DNA of 60,478 bases from Andreprevotia chitinilytica DSM 18519 (GCF_000711875.1 NZ_JONM01000025.1:1-60478), one strand, 5' to 3'; counted from the stretch's first letter, positions 15,694 to 25,084 are shown. The notes: generated by a model not told the origin, from the sequence alone. Made by a program: numbers and translations.

Positions 15694-16215
15694 CTAAGCC
15701 GCCCGCAACACCTCAGCCTTGCTCGCCAACCGATGAAACGCGCGCTCGAAATACACCAGCCCATCGCCGCATTCCGTGACGGTGATCTCGTCCAGCACCA
15801 CCAGATAGATCGAATGCGTGCCGACTTCGGTCACTTGCTCGATCCGGCCCTCCATCGAGGCCAGGCACCCATCCAGCACCGGCAGGCCATCGCGACCTTC
15901 GCGCCACGCCTCATGCGCGAAGCGGGCATCCATATCGATATCCGTCATGCCGGCGAAATGTCGTGCCACGATTTCCTGCTCGCCATTGAGCACATTAATG
16001 CACATGCGGCCGTTGGCTTTGAACACCGGATTCATCGCGCTATTGCGATTGATGCACGCCAACACCGTCGGCGGCGAATCCGTGACCGAACACACAGCCG
16101 TGGCGGTGATGCCGCAGCGGCCGGCTTCGCCCTGGGTAGTCAGCACGCTCACGGCAGCGGAAAACCGCGCCATCGCGTTGCGGAAGGTTTGTTTCATGGG
16201 ATCTTGGATCGTCAT
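15694..16215 (-). CDS. hpaC: 4-hydroxyphenylacetate 3-monooxygenase, flavin reductase component
   Basis: A 173-residue NAD(P)H:flavin oxidoreductase that supplies reduced FAD to HpaB. It has the single flavin-reductase-like split-barrel domain with FRNAMARFSAAVSVLTTQG near the start and GRCGITATAVCSVTDSPPT in the flavin-binding region, close in length to E. coli HpaC. The start at 16215 has AGGAG upstream; a longer frame to 16329 would run into a repeat. It is downstream of hpaB on the same strand, separated by 153 bp that consist mostly of a large palindrome. Confidence 0.9.
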   Translation of the reverse strand: MTIQDPMKQTFRNAMARFSAAVSVLTTQGEAGRCGITATAVCSVTDSPPTVLACINRNSAMNPVFKANGRMCINVLNGEQEIVARHFAGMTDIDMDARFAHEAWREGRDGLPVLDGCLASMEGRIEQVTEVGTHSIYLVVLDEITVTECGDGLVYFERAFHRLASKAEVLRAA

Positions 16216-16253
16216 GGCTGTTTCTCCTGGCATAGTTCTGCAAGCTGCCCGGC

Positions 16254-16370
16254 AAGCGCCGCTCACAAAACCCAACGTAGTGGTGCTGGCAAGGCGCGCG
16301 AAACGTAGACAGTACAAGTCGTACGGCAAGTGAGCGCAACGCAGCCAGCAGGGTTTTGTGAGTGGCGCTT
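16254..16370. repeat. Variable-arm palindrome, family C (copy 1) between hpaB and hpaC
   Basis: Arms AAGCGCCGCTCACAAAACCC (16254-16273) and GGGTTTTGTGAGTGGCGCTT (16351-16370) pair with one mismatch. The core, on the minus strand, has CTTGCCGTAC, five bases, then GTACTGTCT, shared with copies at 24778, 26349 and 60046. The right arm reaches the first two bases of the hpaB stop codon. Confidence 0.8.
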
Positions 16371-17952
16371 ATTGGCGGATGCGGTCGAGTGCGTTGATGT
16401 CATCCGGGTTGGTCAGATGCCCAACCGTCCAGCCGAATTCGTCGTAGTCAGACAAGCACTGATCGACCATGCCGATCATCCGCCCCAGGTTGCCGCTGCC
16501 CTGCGCATGCCGCAGGCACTGCAAGCGGATCTCGTCCTGATTGCCGGCGTAGTTGATCTCGTACAGCTCATGCCGGCCGCCGAACTCGGTGCCGATCGCA
16601 TCCCACAGCAGCTTGAGAATCTTGATGCGCTGCTTGTAATCCATGCCGTTCGAGCCGCGCACGTATTGCTGCAGGTACTTGTCGACCTCTGGATTCTGGA
16701 AATCGCGCACGCTCGATGGCAGGTAGATCAGGCCGCTGGCAACCACCTGTTCGATGATCTTCTTGATCTCCGGGTATGCCTGCGGCGTGAGTACGCGATA
16801 GGACTGCAAGGCTTCGGTGCTCGGCAGCCAAGCGCCGTTTTTCCACGGTGTTGCCGCGCCATGCATGGCATCGGTCAGCGACCAGAATAGATTGCGCCAC
16901 GCGAGGATTTCACCGACCGAGGCGGATACGCCGCGGAATTCCAGCGAACCGGTTGCCTCCAGCGCCTTCACCAGCAAGCCGGAGATGAAATCCAGCTTCA
17001 CCGCCAACCGCGTGCAGCCCTGCATCGGGAACAAGCGGCCGAAACCACCCTGCGGGAACCATGCTCGGCAACGGTCGAAATCACGGTAGATCAGCACGTT
17101 TTCCCAAGGGATAAACACGTTATCCAGCACGAGAATGGCATCGTTTTCGTCGAAACGGCTGGAGAGCGGGTAATCGAACGGCGAACCGGCCACGCCTGCC
17201 GCCAGCTCGTAGGACGGCCGGCAGATCAGCTTCATGCCTTTGGTGTTCATCGGTGCGATGAACATCAGTGCGAAGTCGGTGTTGTCGCCCAGCACTTGCG
17301 CCGAGCCTTGGCCAACGAAGTTGTAGTGGGTCAGGGCCGAGTTGGTCGCGACCACTTTCGCGCCGCTCACGTAAATACCGGCTTCGGTTTCTTGCTGGAT
17401 CGAGATATAGACATCACGCACCTGATCGACTGGTTTGTCGCGGTCGATCGGCGGATTGACGATGGCGTGATTCAGATACAGACACGCTTCCTGAATGCGC
17501 TTGTACCAGGTACGCGCGTTGGCTTCGTAGGGTCCGTAGAACTCCGGGTTCGCGCCCAGCGCGCAACCAAACGCCGCCTTGTAATCCGGCGAACGCCCCA
17601 TCCAGCCGTAGGACAAGCGCGACCAGGCCGCGATGGCATCGCGCTGCTGGCGCAAGTCGTCGGCACTGCGGGCATAGCGGAAGAATTTGTGGGTATAGCC
17701 ACCGTTGCCAGTATCGGTGTCCCAGCACAGTTCGTCTTTCGAGGCCGGGTCGTGCAAGGCGTCGTACAGCTTGGCCATCGATGCGGCGGCGTTACGGAAC
17801 GCCGGATGGGTGGTGACATCGTGCACACGGTCGCCATAGATATAGATTTCGCGACCATCGCGCAGGCTGGCGAGGTATTCCGCGCCGGTAAACGGCCGCT
17901 TGGCGTCAGCGCGGAAATCTTCGGGATTGAGATGGATTTGTTCGGGCTTCAT
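16369..17952 (-). CDS. hpaB: 4-hydroxyphenylacetate 3-monooxygenase, oxygenase component
   Basis: A 527-residue FADH2-dependent monooxygenase converting 4-hydroxyphenylacetate to 3,4-dihydroxyphenylacetate, the first step of the pathway. It shows the HpaB-type N-terminus (FTGAEYLASLRDGREIYIYG), the central substrate and flavin region (YVSGAKVVATNSALTHYNFV; DNVFIPWENVLIYRDFDR) and the helical C-terminus ending NALDRIRQ. The length is as expected. The start at 17952 has GGAG upstream; the frame extends to 18036 without support. It forms a two-component enzyme with HpaC downstream. Likely activated by the AraC-type HpaA at 20450-21403 (by analogy with E. coli). Confidence 0.95.
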   Translation of the reverse strand: MKPEQIHLNPEDFRADAKRPFTGAEYLASLRDGREIYIYGDRVHDVTTHPAFRNAAASMAKLYDALHDPASKDELCWDTDTGNGGYTHKFFRYARSADDLRQQRDAIAAWSRLSYGWMGRSPDYKAAFGCALGANPEFYGPYEANARTWYKRIQEACLYLNHAIVNPPIDRDKPVDQVRDVYISIQQETEAGIYVSGAKVVATNSALTHYNFVGQGSAQVLGDNTDFALMFIAPMNTKGMKLICRPSYELAAGVAGSPFDYPLSSRFDENDAILVLDNVFIPWENVLIYRDFDRCRAWFPQGGFGRLFPMQGCTRLAVKLDFISGLLVKALEATGSLEFRGVSASVGEILAWRNLFWSLTDAMHGAATPWKNGAWLPSTEALQSYRVLTPQAYPEIKKIIEQVVASGLIYLPSSVRDFQNPEVDKYLQQYVRGSNGMDYKQRIKILKLLWDAIGTEFGGRHELYEINYAGNQDEIRLQCLRHAQGSGNLGRMIGMVDQCLSDYDEFGWTVGHLTNPDDINALDRIRQ

Positions 17953-18090
17953 GTGGAACTCCAGACAGGTGAGCGGCGACGGAACAAACCGCGAGGCACC
18001 TACTGTAGTGACGCCGGTTGCCCGCTTGAATGGCAAAACCGGGTAATCGCTTGCACTTTCCGAGAGCCCAATCCGTGGACATGAAGTTTC

Positions 18091-18218
18091 GTAGGGCGGG
18101 TTAGCAGCTTGCTGCGTAACCCGCCGTATGTGCGATCTGCCACGGAATTGTCCGGCGGGTTACTCCCTGTCGCTGAGCGACGTTTACGTCGCTCAGCGAC
18201 AGGGAGTAACCCGCCCTA
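18091..18218. repeat. REP-like palindromes, family B, one with a 30-bp perfect hairpin
   Basis: First unit: GGCGGGTTAGCAGC, loop TT, GCTGCGTAACCCGCC. Second unit: 18154-18183 and 18186-18215 are perfect reverse complements (30 bp) around a 2-base loop, beginning GGCGGGTTACTCCCTG. Outer ends match the unit at 10482, while the inner arms are unrelated. Confidence 0.8.
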
Positions 18219-18232
18219 CAAAAGCAACCCGC

Positions 18233-18336
18233 GTAGCCCGGACGGCTTTGCCGGCCGGGGCAGCGGCATGAACAAACCACGGCTAGGACGTCACTTGCAA
18301 TAACGCCACCCCGGCCGGCAAAGCCGTCCGGGCTAC
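18233..18336. repeat. Dispersed palindrome, family E (copy 1)
   Basis: GTAGCCCGGACGGCTTTGCC and GGCAAAGCCGTCCGGGCTAC are perfect complements around a roughly 60-base middle. A second copy is at 42269-42373. It lies just downstream of the symporter gene (18361), possibly acting as its transcript end. Confidence 0.8.
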
Positions 18337-18360
18337 AGCGGGTGTAATCGCGAAGAAGCC

Positions 18361-20025
18361 TCAGTGCTTCGCTGCCGCAGCCGACCCCAGTCCGGTCATC
18401 GACCGCACAAACTGCGCCAGGAAGCGTCCGCGCTCCTCGTTGGCACGCTCGGACGTATCCAGCACCGAGAACAGCCACGCACAAGCAAAGCCGATCGGCA
18501 TCGAGAACAGCACCGGGTTGGAGAACGGGAACAGCGGCTCGCTGTGCTTGAACACATCCACCCACACCGCCGGGCCGAGTACGATCAGGCCGACGGCCGA
18601 GACCAACCCGCCGATGCTGCTTGCCACCACCCCACGTGTGGTCAGGCCGCGCCAGAACATCGACAAGATCAATACAGGGAAATTGGCCGAGGCGGCAATC
18701 GACATCGCCAGCGTCGACATGAAGGCGATGTTCTGGCGCTCGAACAGCAGGCCCATGCAGATCGCAATCACGCCCAGCATGAGTGTTGCGCCGCGCGATA
18801 CGCGCATTTCCGTCGCCTCGCTCGCCTTGCCTTTGCAGACCACCGATGCGTAAAGATCATGCGAAATGGCCGATGCGCCGGAGAGCGTCAATCCCGCCAC
18901 CACCGCCAGAATCGTTGCAAACGACACCGCCGAGATGAAGCCGAGGAACACGTCGCCACCGACCACTTGTGCCAAGTGCACGGCCGCCATATTGCCACCA
19001 CCGATCAACTTGCCGGCGGCATCCCGGAACTCGGGATTGGTGCTGACAAAGATGATCGCGCCGACGCCAATGGTGAAGCACAGCAGGTAGAAATAGCCGA
19101 TCAAGCCCGTCGCAACGAACACCGATTTGCGCGCCTCTTGCGCATCTGCCACGGTGAAGAAGCGCATCAGGATGTGCGGTAGCGCGGCGGTGCCGAACAG
19201 CAATGCCACGGCAACCGAGAACACATCCACCGGCGATTTCACCATCAGGCCGGGCGCCATAATGGCGTCGCCCTTTGGATGGGTGGCAATAGCCGCGCGG
19301 AACAGTGTTTCGTAGCTGAATCCGAAATGCGCCAGCACCATGCCAGCCATGAAAGTCGCGCCGGAGATCAGCAACACCGCCTTGATCATCTGCACCCAGC
19401 TCGTGGCCAACATGCCGCCGAACATCACGTACAACACCATCAGCGTGCCGACCAGCAGTTCCGCCGACAGATAGCTGGTGCCAAACAGCAGTTGCACCAG
19501 CTTGCCCGCTCCGACCATTTGCGCGGTCAGATAGATGATGGTGACCGCCAGCGTGCACGTTGCCGCCACGATGCGCACCGGCTTTTGTGCCAACCGGAAC
19601 GACACGACGTCGGCAAAGGTATAGCGACCAAGATTACGCAGCCGTTCTGCAATCACGAACAGGATGATCGGCCACGCCACCACCGTACCCAGCGCGTAGA
19701 TCAAGCCATCGAAACCACTGGCGTAGATCAACGCGGATACGCCAAGGAAAGCGGCGGCAGACATGAAATCCCCAGCGATGGCGAGGCCGTTCTGCCAGCC
19801 GTTCAGGCCGCCGCCAGCAGTATAAAAATCCGCTGCCGAACGCGTGCGCCGGGCCGCCCACCAGGTAATCCCCAAGGTGAACAGCACGAACAGCAAGAAC
19901 ATGCCGATGGCGATCCAGTTGGTCGGCCGGGCCGTCACCGGCCCATCGATGGTGCCAGCAGCACAGGCCAGCGTTGGCAGCAGGGCAGCGAGGCCCGAGA
20001 CGAAAACAGCAAGCGCGCGCTTCAT
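18361..20025 (-). CDS. Sodium:solute symporter (SSS family, ActP-like); candidate 4-hydroxyphenylacetate uptake
   Basis: A 554-residue inner-membrane symporter with an N-terminal signal-like segment, then [20 protein letters not shown] and about thirteen spans. ActP-type marks include [20 protein letters not shown] and [18 protein letters not shown]. ActP carries acetate and related carboxylates with sodium. Here it lies between hpaB and hpaA, and no HpaX-type MFS carrier was seen in the window, so an aromatic-acid substrate is plausible (inference). The ATG at 20025 overlaps the stop of the DUF485 gene by four bases and has a GGAG site, indicating translational coupling. Confidence 0.88.
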   Translation of the reverse strand: MKRALAVFVSGLAALLPTLACAAGTIDGPVTARPTNWIAIGMFLLFVLFTLGITWWAARRTRSAADFYTAGGGLNGWQNGLAIAGDFMSAAAFLGVSALIYASGFDGLIYALGTVVAWPIILFVIAERLRNLGRYTFADVVSFRLAQKPVRIVAATCTLAVTIIYLTAQMVGAGKLVQLLFGTSYLSAELLVGTLMVLYVMFGGMLATSWVQMIKAVLLISGATFMAGMVLAHFGFSYETLFRAAIATHPKGDAIMAPGLMVKSPVDVFSVAVALLFGTAALPHILMRFFTVADAQEARKSVFVATGLIGYFYLLCFTIGVGAIIFVSTNPEFRDAAGKLIGGGNMAAVHLAQVVGGDVFLGFISAVSFATILAVVAGLTLSGASAISHDLYASVVCKGKASEATEMRVSRGATLMLGVIAICMGLLFERQNIAFMSTLAMSIAASANFPVLILSMFWRGLTTRGVVASSIGGLVSAVGLIVLGPAVWVDVFKHSEPLFPFSNPVLFSMPIGFACAWLFSVLDTSERANEERGRFLAQFVRSMTGLGSAAAAKH

Positions 20026-20330
20026 ACCTTTAGCTCCTTCAAGATACGCCGGGTCAGCGGCTCGATCTCGACCCGCATCCAGCGCACGTACAAGCCAGCG
20101 AAGACGAAGGACGACACGATCACCAGCACGCCAAGCAGAACGCCTAGCGTCACCACCGAAGCGCCCAGTGGCCTGCCCATGAGACCGGGTGCAAACGCCA
20201 TCAGGCCGACAAAACCGAAATAGATGACCAGCATGACGGCAGTCATACCCCAAGACCCGCGTGACTTCCGGCGTACCAGCCGCTGAAAATCGGCGTTTTG
20301 CGCAATGCTGCGCAACTGAACATCGTTCAT
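20022..20330 (-). CDS. DUF485 membrane protein (YjcH-like), partner of the symporter
   Basis: A 102-residue protein with two transmembrane segments (about 28-50 and 62-84) flanked by basic residues, as in YjcH, which is encoded with actP in E. coli. It overlaps the symporter start by ATGA. Probably an accessory subunit or stability factor for the carrier. Its first residues ([24 protein letters not shown]) match the family pattern of a short cytoplasmic helix before the first span. Confidence 0.88.
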   Translation of the reverse strand: MNDVQLRSIAQNADFQRLVRRKSRGSWGMTAVMLVIYFGFVGLMAFAPGLMGRPLGASVVTLGVLLGVLVIVSSFVFAGLYVRWMRVEIEPLTRRILKELKV

Positions 20331-20449
20331 GGAAAGACTCCCCTCTTATCTAAATGGGCCTAACCCGGCCTAACCAGCCCAACCAGTCGGGCGCTGACAG
20401 GACTACGACTACGGTTCTGCCCGCTCACGAGGGCAGCTTGAAAACCGAT

Positions 20450-21403
20450 TCAGGCTGCGGCCACAGCCGTTGCGGCACAGCCTGAATCGAACACGGTTTC
20501 ACCGTGACCACGGCGAAAGTCACGCGGACTCACGCCGGCTTCACGGCTGAAGAAACGGGAAAAATAAGCCGGGTCGGTGTAGCCCAGCTCGTAAGCCACC
20601 TGGCTGACCGGGGCCAGGGAGAAGCACAGCAGACGCTTGGCCTCTTGCAGCAGGCGCTCATGAATCACCCGTTTGGACGGCATGCCCGCCACCCGCCGAC
20701 AGATGTGATTGAGGCGGGTTTCGGTCACGCCGATCTCGGCGGCATAGCGGGTCAACGTCCAATGTTCGCGAAAGCGCGCCTCGATCAAGACATTGAAGCG
20801 CTGGAACAAGGCCAGCTCACAACCACGCACACGCGCATCGTCATCACCCCGATTCGCGCTACCTGCCAAGCGGAACAGGGTCAGGAAAACCATGCGCGCC
20901 AGCATGATCAGGCTGTCAGCCCGCCCGGCCCGCTCGCTCTCGAACTCATCGCTCAGCAAGCGGAACAAGCTAGAGAGCCGCGCACCTTCGGCCGGTACTT
21001 GAACAAGCTCTACGCAGGCCGGCTGCGCTGACCGCGGATCGCCATACCAATCACCAACTGTCGGCAACAAGGCCCAGATCAGCTCTTGTCGCACCGTGAG
21101 CACATAGCCCTCGCTATCCGATTCGGTCACAAACGCATGCGGCACCGTGGGCGGCGTCAGGACAATCAGCGGCGCACGCGCAATGTGGAAGCGGTCTTCC
21201 AGATTCAGGCGGATCTGTCCGGTCTCGAGGTAATGGACCTGGAAGTAGCGGTCATGCCAATGCACCGGCATGTTGCGGCCGAAGAAAGCCGCCAGCCGCG
21301 AAAACACCTCGCAATGCACGTCCATGTCGGCATAACGCTGGTCATAGACCTTGCCGATGTCGATGTTTGGAATCGGTGACTTGGCTACCGCGGCGTTCTT
21401 CAT
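20450..21403 (-). CDS. hpaA: AraC-family activator HpaA of the 4-hydroxyphenylacetate genes
   Basis: A 317-residue transcription activator. The N-terminal cupin-type sensor domain (about 30-130) includes MPVHWHDRYFQVHYLETGQI, a segment typical of HpaA. The C-terminal AraC DNA-binding domain (about 205-300) has two helix-turn-helices: LTRYAAEIGVTETRLNHICR and SQVAYELGYTDPAYFSRFF. In E. coli HpaA activates hpaBC in response to 4-hydroxyphenylacetate. It is divergent from the hpaG operon and shares with it a 335-bp AT-rich region with two identical palindromes. The start at 21403 has GGAAGGGAG upstream. Confidence 0.9.
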   Translation of the reverse strand: MKNAAVAKSPIPNIDIGKVYDQRYADMDVHCEVFSRLAAFFGRNMPVHWHDRYFQVHYLETGQIRLNLEDRFHIARAPLIVLTPPTVPHAFVTESDSEGYVLTVRQELIWALLPTVGDWYGDPRSAQPACVELVQVPAEGARLSSLFRLLSDEFESERAGRADSLIMLARMVFLTLFRLAGSANRGDDDARVRGCELALFQRFNVLIEARFREHWTLTRYAAEIGVTETRLNHICRRVAGMPSKRVIHERLLQEAKRLLCFSLAPVSQVAYELGYTDPAYFSRFFSREAGVSPRDFRRGHGETVFDSGCAATAVAAA

Positions 21404-21480
21404 TGCACTCCCTTCCTTTGTGCTGCACCCACGAAACAATCCGCTCCCGCACCTGCCGAAACAAGCAGCCTCAGCATTTT

Positions 21481-21494
21481 ATTAACATATTAAT
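21481..21494. promoter_or_regulatory. Palindromic operator proximal to hpaA
   Basis: ATTAACATATTAAT (ATTAA-N4-TTAAT), 78 bp upstream of the hpaA start. Thirteen of 14 bases match the site at 21703-21716 by the hpaG promoter. It may bind HpaR or another regulator of both genes. Confidence 0.55.
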
Positions 21495-21672
21495 TTTATG
21501 AACGTTATTCCGAGATTTTATCGACACATATTGGTACTTTCCCGACGTCTACCCTGCCGGACAAAACATCCATGAAATGTGCACATGCAGCAATATTTCT
21601 TAAAAATTCCTCAAAAATACAAGGTTTAAAAAGGAAAAATTCCACCATAAGCACAATTTTCCTGCACGGCGC

Positions 21673-21702
21673 TTGACACGAACCGATGCAAAACTTTATA
21701 AA
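21673..21702 (+). promoter_or_regulatory. Sigma-70 promoter of the hpaG operon
   Basis: Perfect -35 TTGACA (21673-21678), 18-bp spacer, -10 TATAAA (21697-21702). The predicted start near 21709 lies inside the palindrome at 21703-21716. Confidence 0.7.
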
Positions 21703-21716
21703 TTTAACATATTAAT
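21703..21716. promoter_or_regulatory. Palindromic operator at the hpaG transcription start
   Basis: TTTAACATATTAAT, directly after the -10 hexamer, where a bound repressor would block transcription. HpaR is the best candidate. A second copy is at 21481-21494. Confidence 0.55.
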
Positions 21717-21738
21717 ATTTTTCAGATTCGAGCACCCA

Positions 21739-22524
21739 ATGAGACAAGGAAAGATCCTGTTGGCGCAGCAGGCAGTCGACGTCGCAACAACAGCAACCGG
21801 CATCACCCGGCTCGATGACGGCCGCGAAGTCAGTAGTGACGTGGTGCAGTGGCTGCCACCGGTCAGCGGCACGGTGTTCGGTGTGGCGCTGAATGACACC
21901 GGCCAGCGCGCGGCCTGGAATTCACGGTTCTACGACGCGCCCTACAAGACGCCACCGAAAACGCCAGTGTTGTTCGTCAAGCCGGCCAATACCCATACCG
22001 GGCACAACACTGCCGTGGCGCTGCCGGAAGATGGCTCGCCGATTCAGAGTGGCGGCGCACTCGGCGTGGTGATTGGCCAACGCGCCCGCCACATCACGGC
22101 GGAAAACGCCGGGCAGGTGATTGCCGGCTACACCATCGTCAACGAACTCAGCCTGCCGGAAGACAGCGTTTACCGGCCGGCGATCAAGGCGAAATGCCGC
22201 GACGGTTTCTGCCCTATCGGCCCTCTCGTCACCCCCGCCGCCGCCATCACCAACCCGCACGGGCTGGAAGTGCGCACCTACGTGAACGGCGAATTGAGCG
22301 GCATCGCCAACACACACGATTTCCTGCGGCCGATCGGCGAATTGATCGCCTTCATCAGCAGCTTCATCACGCTCAATCCGGGCGACCTGATCATTTGTGG
22401 GCCAGCCGCGCCGCGCATCGATCTAGCTGCCGGCGATACCGTCGCCATTGAAATCGACGGGCTTGGCCGCCTGGAAAACCACATTGTTGCCAGCCCGTTT
22501 GCCACCACAGGGGAAACCGCATGA
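21739..22524 (+). CDS. hpaG1: HpaG first half: 5-oxopent-3-ene-1,2,5-tricarboxylate decarboxylase / isomerase subunit
   Basis: A 261-residue protein of the fumarylacetoacetate hydrolase fold. In E. coli HpaG is one two-domain protein acting as decarboxylase and isomerase late in homoprotocatechuate breakdown; here each half is a separate gene. Visible marks are VQWLPPVSGTVFGVALN near the N-terminus and VVIGQRARHITAENAGQVIA. In this half the usual metal-site segment (YEAELVVVIG in the partner) reads GGALGVVIG, so the acidic ligands look degraded, as in the non-catalytic half of HpaG. The start at 21739 is before this conserved sequence; the stop overlaps hpaG2 by ATGA. Confidence 0.88.
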   Translation: MRQGKILLAQQAVDVATTATGITRLDDGREVSSDVVQWLPPVSGTVFGVALNDTGQRAAWNSRFYDAPYKTPPKTPVLFVKPANTHTGHNTAVALPEDGSPIQSGGALGVVIGQRARHITAENAGQVIAGYTIVNELSLPEDSVYRPAIKAKCRDGFCPIGPLVTPAAAITNPHGLEVRTYVNGELSGIANTHDFLRPIGELIAFISSFITLNPGDLIICGPAAPRIDLAAGDTVAIEIDGLGRLENHIVASPFATTGETA

Positions 22525-23309
22525 AACGCGCCCGCATCCACTGGCAAGGCCAGGCCTACGACGTAACGGTGGGCGACGACAACCGCGTCACCTTGCCCGA
22601 TGGCCGCACGCTGGCCGAAACCGAAGTGCAATGGCTGCCGCCCGCTAGCGGCACGATCTTCGCGCTCGGCCTCAACTACGCCGACCACGCCGCCGAACTC
22701 GCCTTCAAGGCGCCGACCGAGCCGCTGGTGTTCATCAAGGCGCCGAACACGCTCACCGGCCATCGCCAAGTCTCGGTGCGGCCGGACAACGTCGAATACA
22801 TGCATTACGAAGCCGAGCTGGTGGTGGTGATCGGCAAGACGGCCCGCAACGTAAAGCGTGAAGACGCCATGGCCTATGTCGGTGGCTACACCGTCTGCAA
22901 CGACTATGCCGTGCGCGATTTCCTCGAGAACTACTACCGCCCCAATTTGCGGGTGAAGAGCCGCGACACGCTCACCCCGATCGGCCCGTGGATCGTCGAT
23001 GCCGCCGACGTGGCCGACCCCGGCAACCTCACGCTGCGCACCTATGTGAATGGCGAGCTACGCCAGCAAGGCAGCACGCGTGACCTGATTTTCGACATTC
23101 CCTACCTGATCGAATACCTGTCCGGTTTCATGACGCTCTCCCCCGGCGACATGATCGCCACCGGCACGCCGGAAGGGCTGGCGGACGTGAAGCCCGGCGA
23201 CGAAGTCATCGTCGAGGTCGAACAGGTCGGCCGTCTCGTCAACCACATCGTCAGCGAAGCCGACTACGAGGCAACGCTTTCCGTCTCTGCACAGGAGCAA
23301 CAAGCATGA
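22521..23309 (+). CDS. hpaG2: HpaG second half: 5-oxopent-3-ene-1,2,5-tricarboxylate decarboxylase / isomerase subunit
   Basis: A 262-residue protein of the fumarylacetoacetate hydrolase fold with an intact metal and active-site region: GLNYADHAAEL, MHYEAELVVVIGKTARNV (Glu ligands) and the late segment SPGDMIATGTPEGL. It is expected to carry the catalytic activity and to pair with hpaG1. The start overlaps the hpaG1 stop (ATGA) and its own stop overlaps hpaE in the same way, so the three are translationally coupled. Confidence 0.9.
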   Translation: MKRARIHWQGQAYDVTVGDDNRVTLPDGRTLAETEVQWLPPASGTIFALGLNYADHAAELAFKAPTEPLVFIKAPNTLTGHRQVSVRPDNVEYMHYEAELVVVIGKTARNVKREDAMAYVGGYTVCNDYAVRDFLENYYRPNLRVKSRDTLTPIGPWIVDAADVADPGNLTLRTYVNGELRQQGSTRDLIFDIPYLIEYLSGFMTLSPGDMIATGTPEGLADVKPGDEVIVEVEQVGRLVNHIVSEADYEATLSVSAQEQQA

Positions 23310-24766
23310 TCAAGCACTGGATCAACGGCCGCGAAGTTGAAAGCGCGGAGGTGTTCGAAACCCTCAACCCGGCCACTGGCGAAGTCATCGCCGAAGTCGC
23401 CGCTGGCGGCGCGGAAGAAATCAACGCTGCCGTTGCAGCCGCCAAGGAAGCTTTCCCGAAATGGTCGAACACCCCCGCCAAGGAACGCGCCAAGGTGATG
23501 CGCAAACTGGGCGAGCTGATCGACAAGAACGTGCCGCAACTGGCAGAGCTGGAAACGCTGGATACCGGCCTGCCGATCCACCAGACCCGCAACGTGCTGA
23601 TCCCGCGCGCCTCGCACAACTTCGATTTCTTCGCCGAAGTCTGCACCCGCATGGATGGCCGCACCTACCCGGTGGACGACCAGATGCTCAACTACACGCT
23701 CTACCAGCCGGTGGGCGTGTGCGGGCTGGTGTCGCCGTGGAACGTGCCATTCATGACCGCCACGTGGAAGACCGCGCCATGCTTGGCGCTCGGTAACACC
23801 GCCGTGCTGAAGATGTCCGAACTCTCGCCGCTGACCGCCAATGAGTTGGGCCGGCTGGCACTCGAAGCCGGCGTACCGCCGGGCGTGCTCAACGTGGTGC
23901 AGGGCTATGGCGCAACGGCCGGTGATGCGCTGGTTCGTCATCATGACGTGCGCGCCATCTCGTTCACAGGCGGCACGGCCACCGGTCGCAAGATCATGCA
24001 ATCGGCTGGTATCAAGAAATACTCGATGGAGCTGGGCGGCAAATCGCCGGTGCTGATCTTCAACGACGCCGACGTCGGCCGCGCGCTCGATGCCGCGCTG
24101 TTCACCATCTTCTCGCTCAATGGCGAACGCTGCACCGCGGGCTCGCGCATCTTCATTCAGGAAGGCATCTACAAGGAATTCGTCGCCGAATTCGCTGCCC
24201 GCGCCAAGCGCATCCTCGTTGGCGACCCGCAAGACCCGAAGACGCAAGTCGGCTCGATGATCACCCGCCAGCACTACGACAAGGTCACCGGCTACATCAA
24301 AATCGGCATCGAAGAAGGTGCCAACCTCGTCGCGGGTGGTCTGGACCGCCCGGCTGGCCTGCCGGCGCATCTGGCCAAGGGCAACTTCATCCAGCCGACC
24401 GTGTTCGCGGATGTGGATAACCGCATGCGTATCGCGCAGGAAGAAATCTTCGGCCCGGTGGTCTGCCTGATTCCGTTCAAGGACGAAGCCGATGCGCTAC
24501 GGCTGGCCAACGACGTCGAATACGGCCTCGCTTCCTACATCTGGACCCAGGACGTCGGCAAGGCCCACCGCCTCGCCCGTGGCATCGAGGCCGGCATGGT
24601 GTTCATCAACAGCCAGAACGTGCGCGACCTGCGCCAGCCGTTTGGCGGCGTGAAGGCATCGGGCACCGGGCGTGAGGGCGGTGAATACAGCTTCGAGGTG
24701 TTCGCGGAGATCAAGAACGTGTGTATCTCGATGGGCGGCCACCACATCCCCCGCTGGGGCCTCTAA
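23306..24766 (+). CDS. hpaE: 5-carboxymethyl-2-hydroxymuconate semialdehyde dehydrogenase
   Basis: A 486-residue NAD-dependent aldehyde dehydrogenase oxidising the ring-cleavage product. It has the cofactor-site TPWN-like SPWNVPFMTATWK, the glycine-rich FTGGTATGRK, the general-base segment MELGGKSPVLIFNDAD, the catalytic cysteine in NGERCTAGSRI and the late FGPVVCLIPF. The C-terminus EVFAEIKNVCISMGGHHIPR resembles HpaE proteins. The start overlaps hpaG2. A 318-bp repeat-filled gap separates it from hpaD. Confidence 0.93.
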   Translation: MIKHWINGREVESAEVFETLNPATGEVIAEVAAGGAEEINAAVAAAKEAFPKWSNTPAKERAKVMRKLGELIDKNVPQLAELETLDTGLPIHQTRNVLIPRASHNFDFFAEVCTRMDGRTYPVDDQMLNYTLYQPVGVCGLVSPWNVPFMTATWKTAPCLALGNTAVLKMSELSPLTANELGRLALEAGVPPGVLNVVQGYGATAGDALVRHHDVRAISFTGGTATGRKIMQSAGIKKYSMELGGKSPVLIFNDADVGRALDAALFTIFSLNGERCTAGSRIFIQEGIYKEFVAEFAARAKRILVGDPQDPKTQVGSMITRQHYDKVTGYIKIGIEEGANLVAGGLDRPAGLPAHLAKGNFIQPTVFADVDNRMRIAQEEIFGPVVCLIPFKDEADALRLANDVEYGLASYIWTQDVGKAHRLARGIEAGMVFINSQNVRDLRQPFGGVKASGTGREGGEYSFEVFAEIKNVCISMGGHHIPRWGL

Positions 24767-24777
24767 GCGTATTGCGC

Positions 24778-24859
24778 TTTCGGGCGCTCGCTTTGTCGTT
24801 GGCCGCTTGCCGTACGAGTTTGTACTGTCTGCGCGGCCACTTCGCGCGAGCACCCGAAA
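24778..24859. repeat. Variable-arm palindrome, family C (copy 2) after hpaE
   Basis: Arms TTTCGGGCGCTCGC (24778-24791) and GCGAGCACCCGAAA (24846-24859), one mismatch. The core is CTTGCCGTAC, six bases, GTACTGTCTGCGC. Confidence 0.75.
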
Positions 24860-24892
24860 TCACAACACGCTTCCCTCGTTAGCTGGATACCC

Positions 24893-25020
24893 CTGTAGGA
24901 GCGAGCTTGTGCCCCGCAAGCGTGCGATGCCTTGGCATCGCTCAGCGTGGAAATACCCTTGGGGTGCTCGCGATAGCGCCATTTCAGACCTCGCCATCGC
25001 GAGCAAGCTCGCTCCTACAA
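24893..25020. repeat. REP-like palindrome, family G, between hpaE and hpaD
   Basis: Ends TGTAGGAGCGAGCTTG and CAAGCTCGCTCCTACA are perfect complements, enclosing smaller palindromes. The end sequence resembles the well-known Pseudomonas REP. With copy 2 of family C it fills most of the gap 24767-25084, where no gene is present. Confidence 0.75.
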
Positions 25021-25084
25021 AAACCTCTACTCCGTTGAGTAACAAATCACCGGTGCAAACACCGGCAGATGGAGAGTCAGAATC

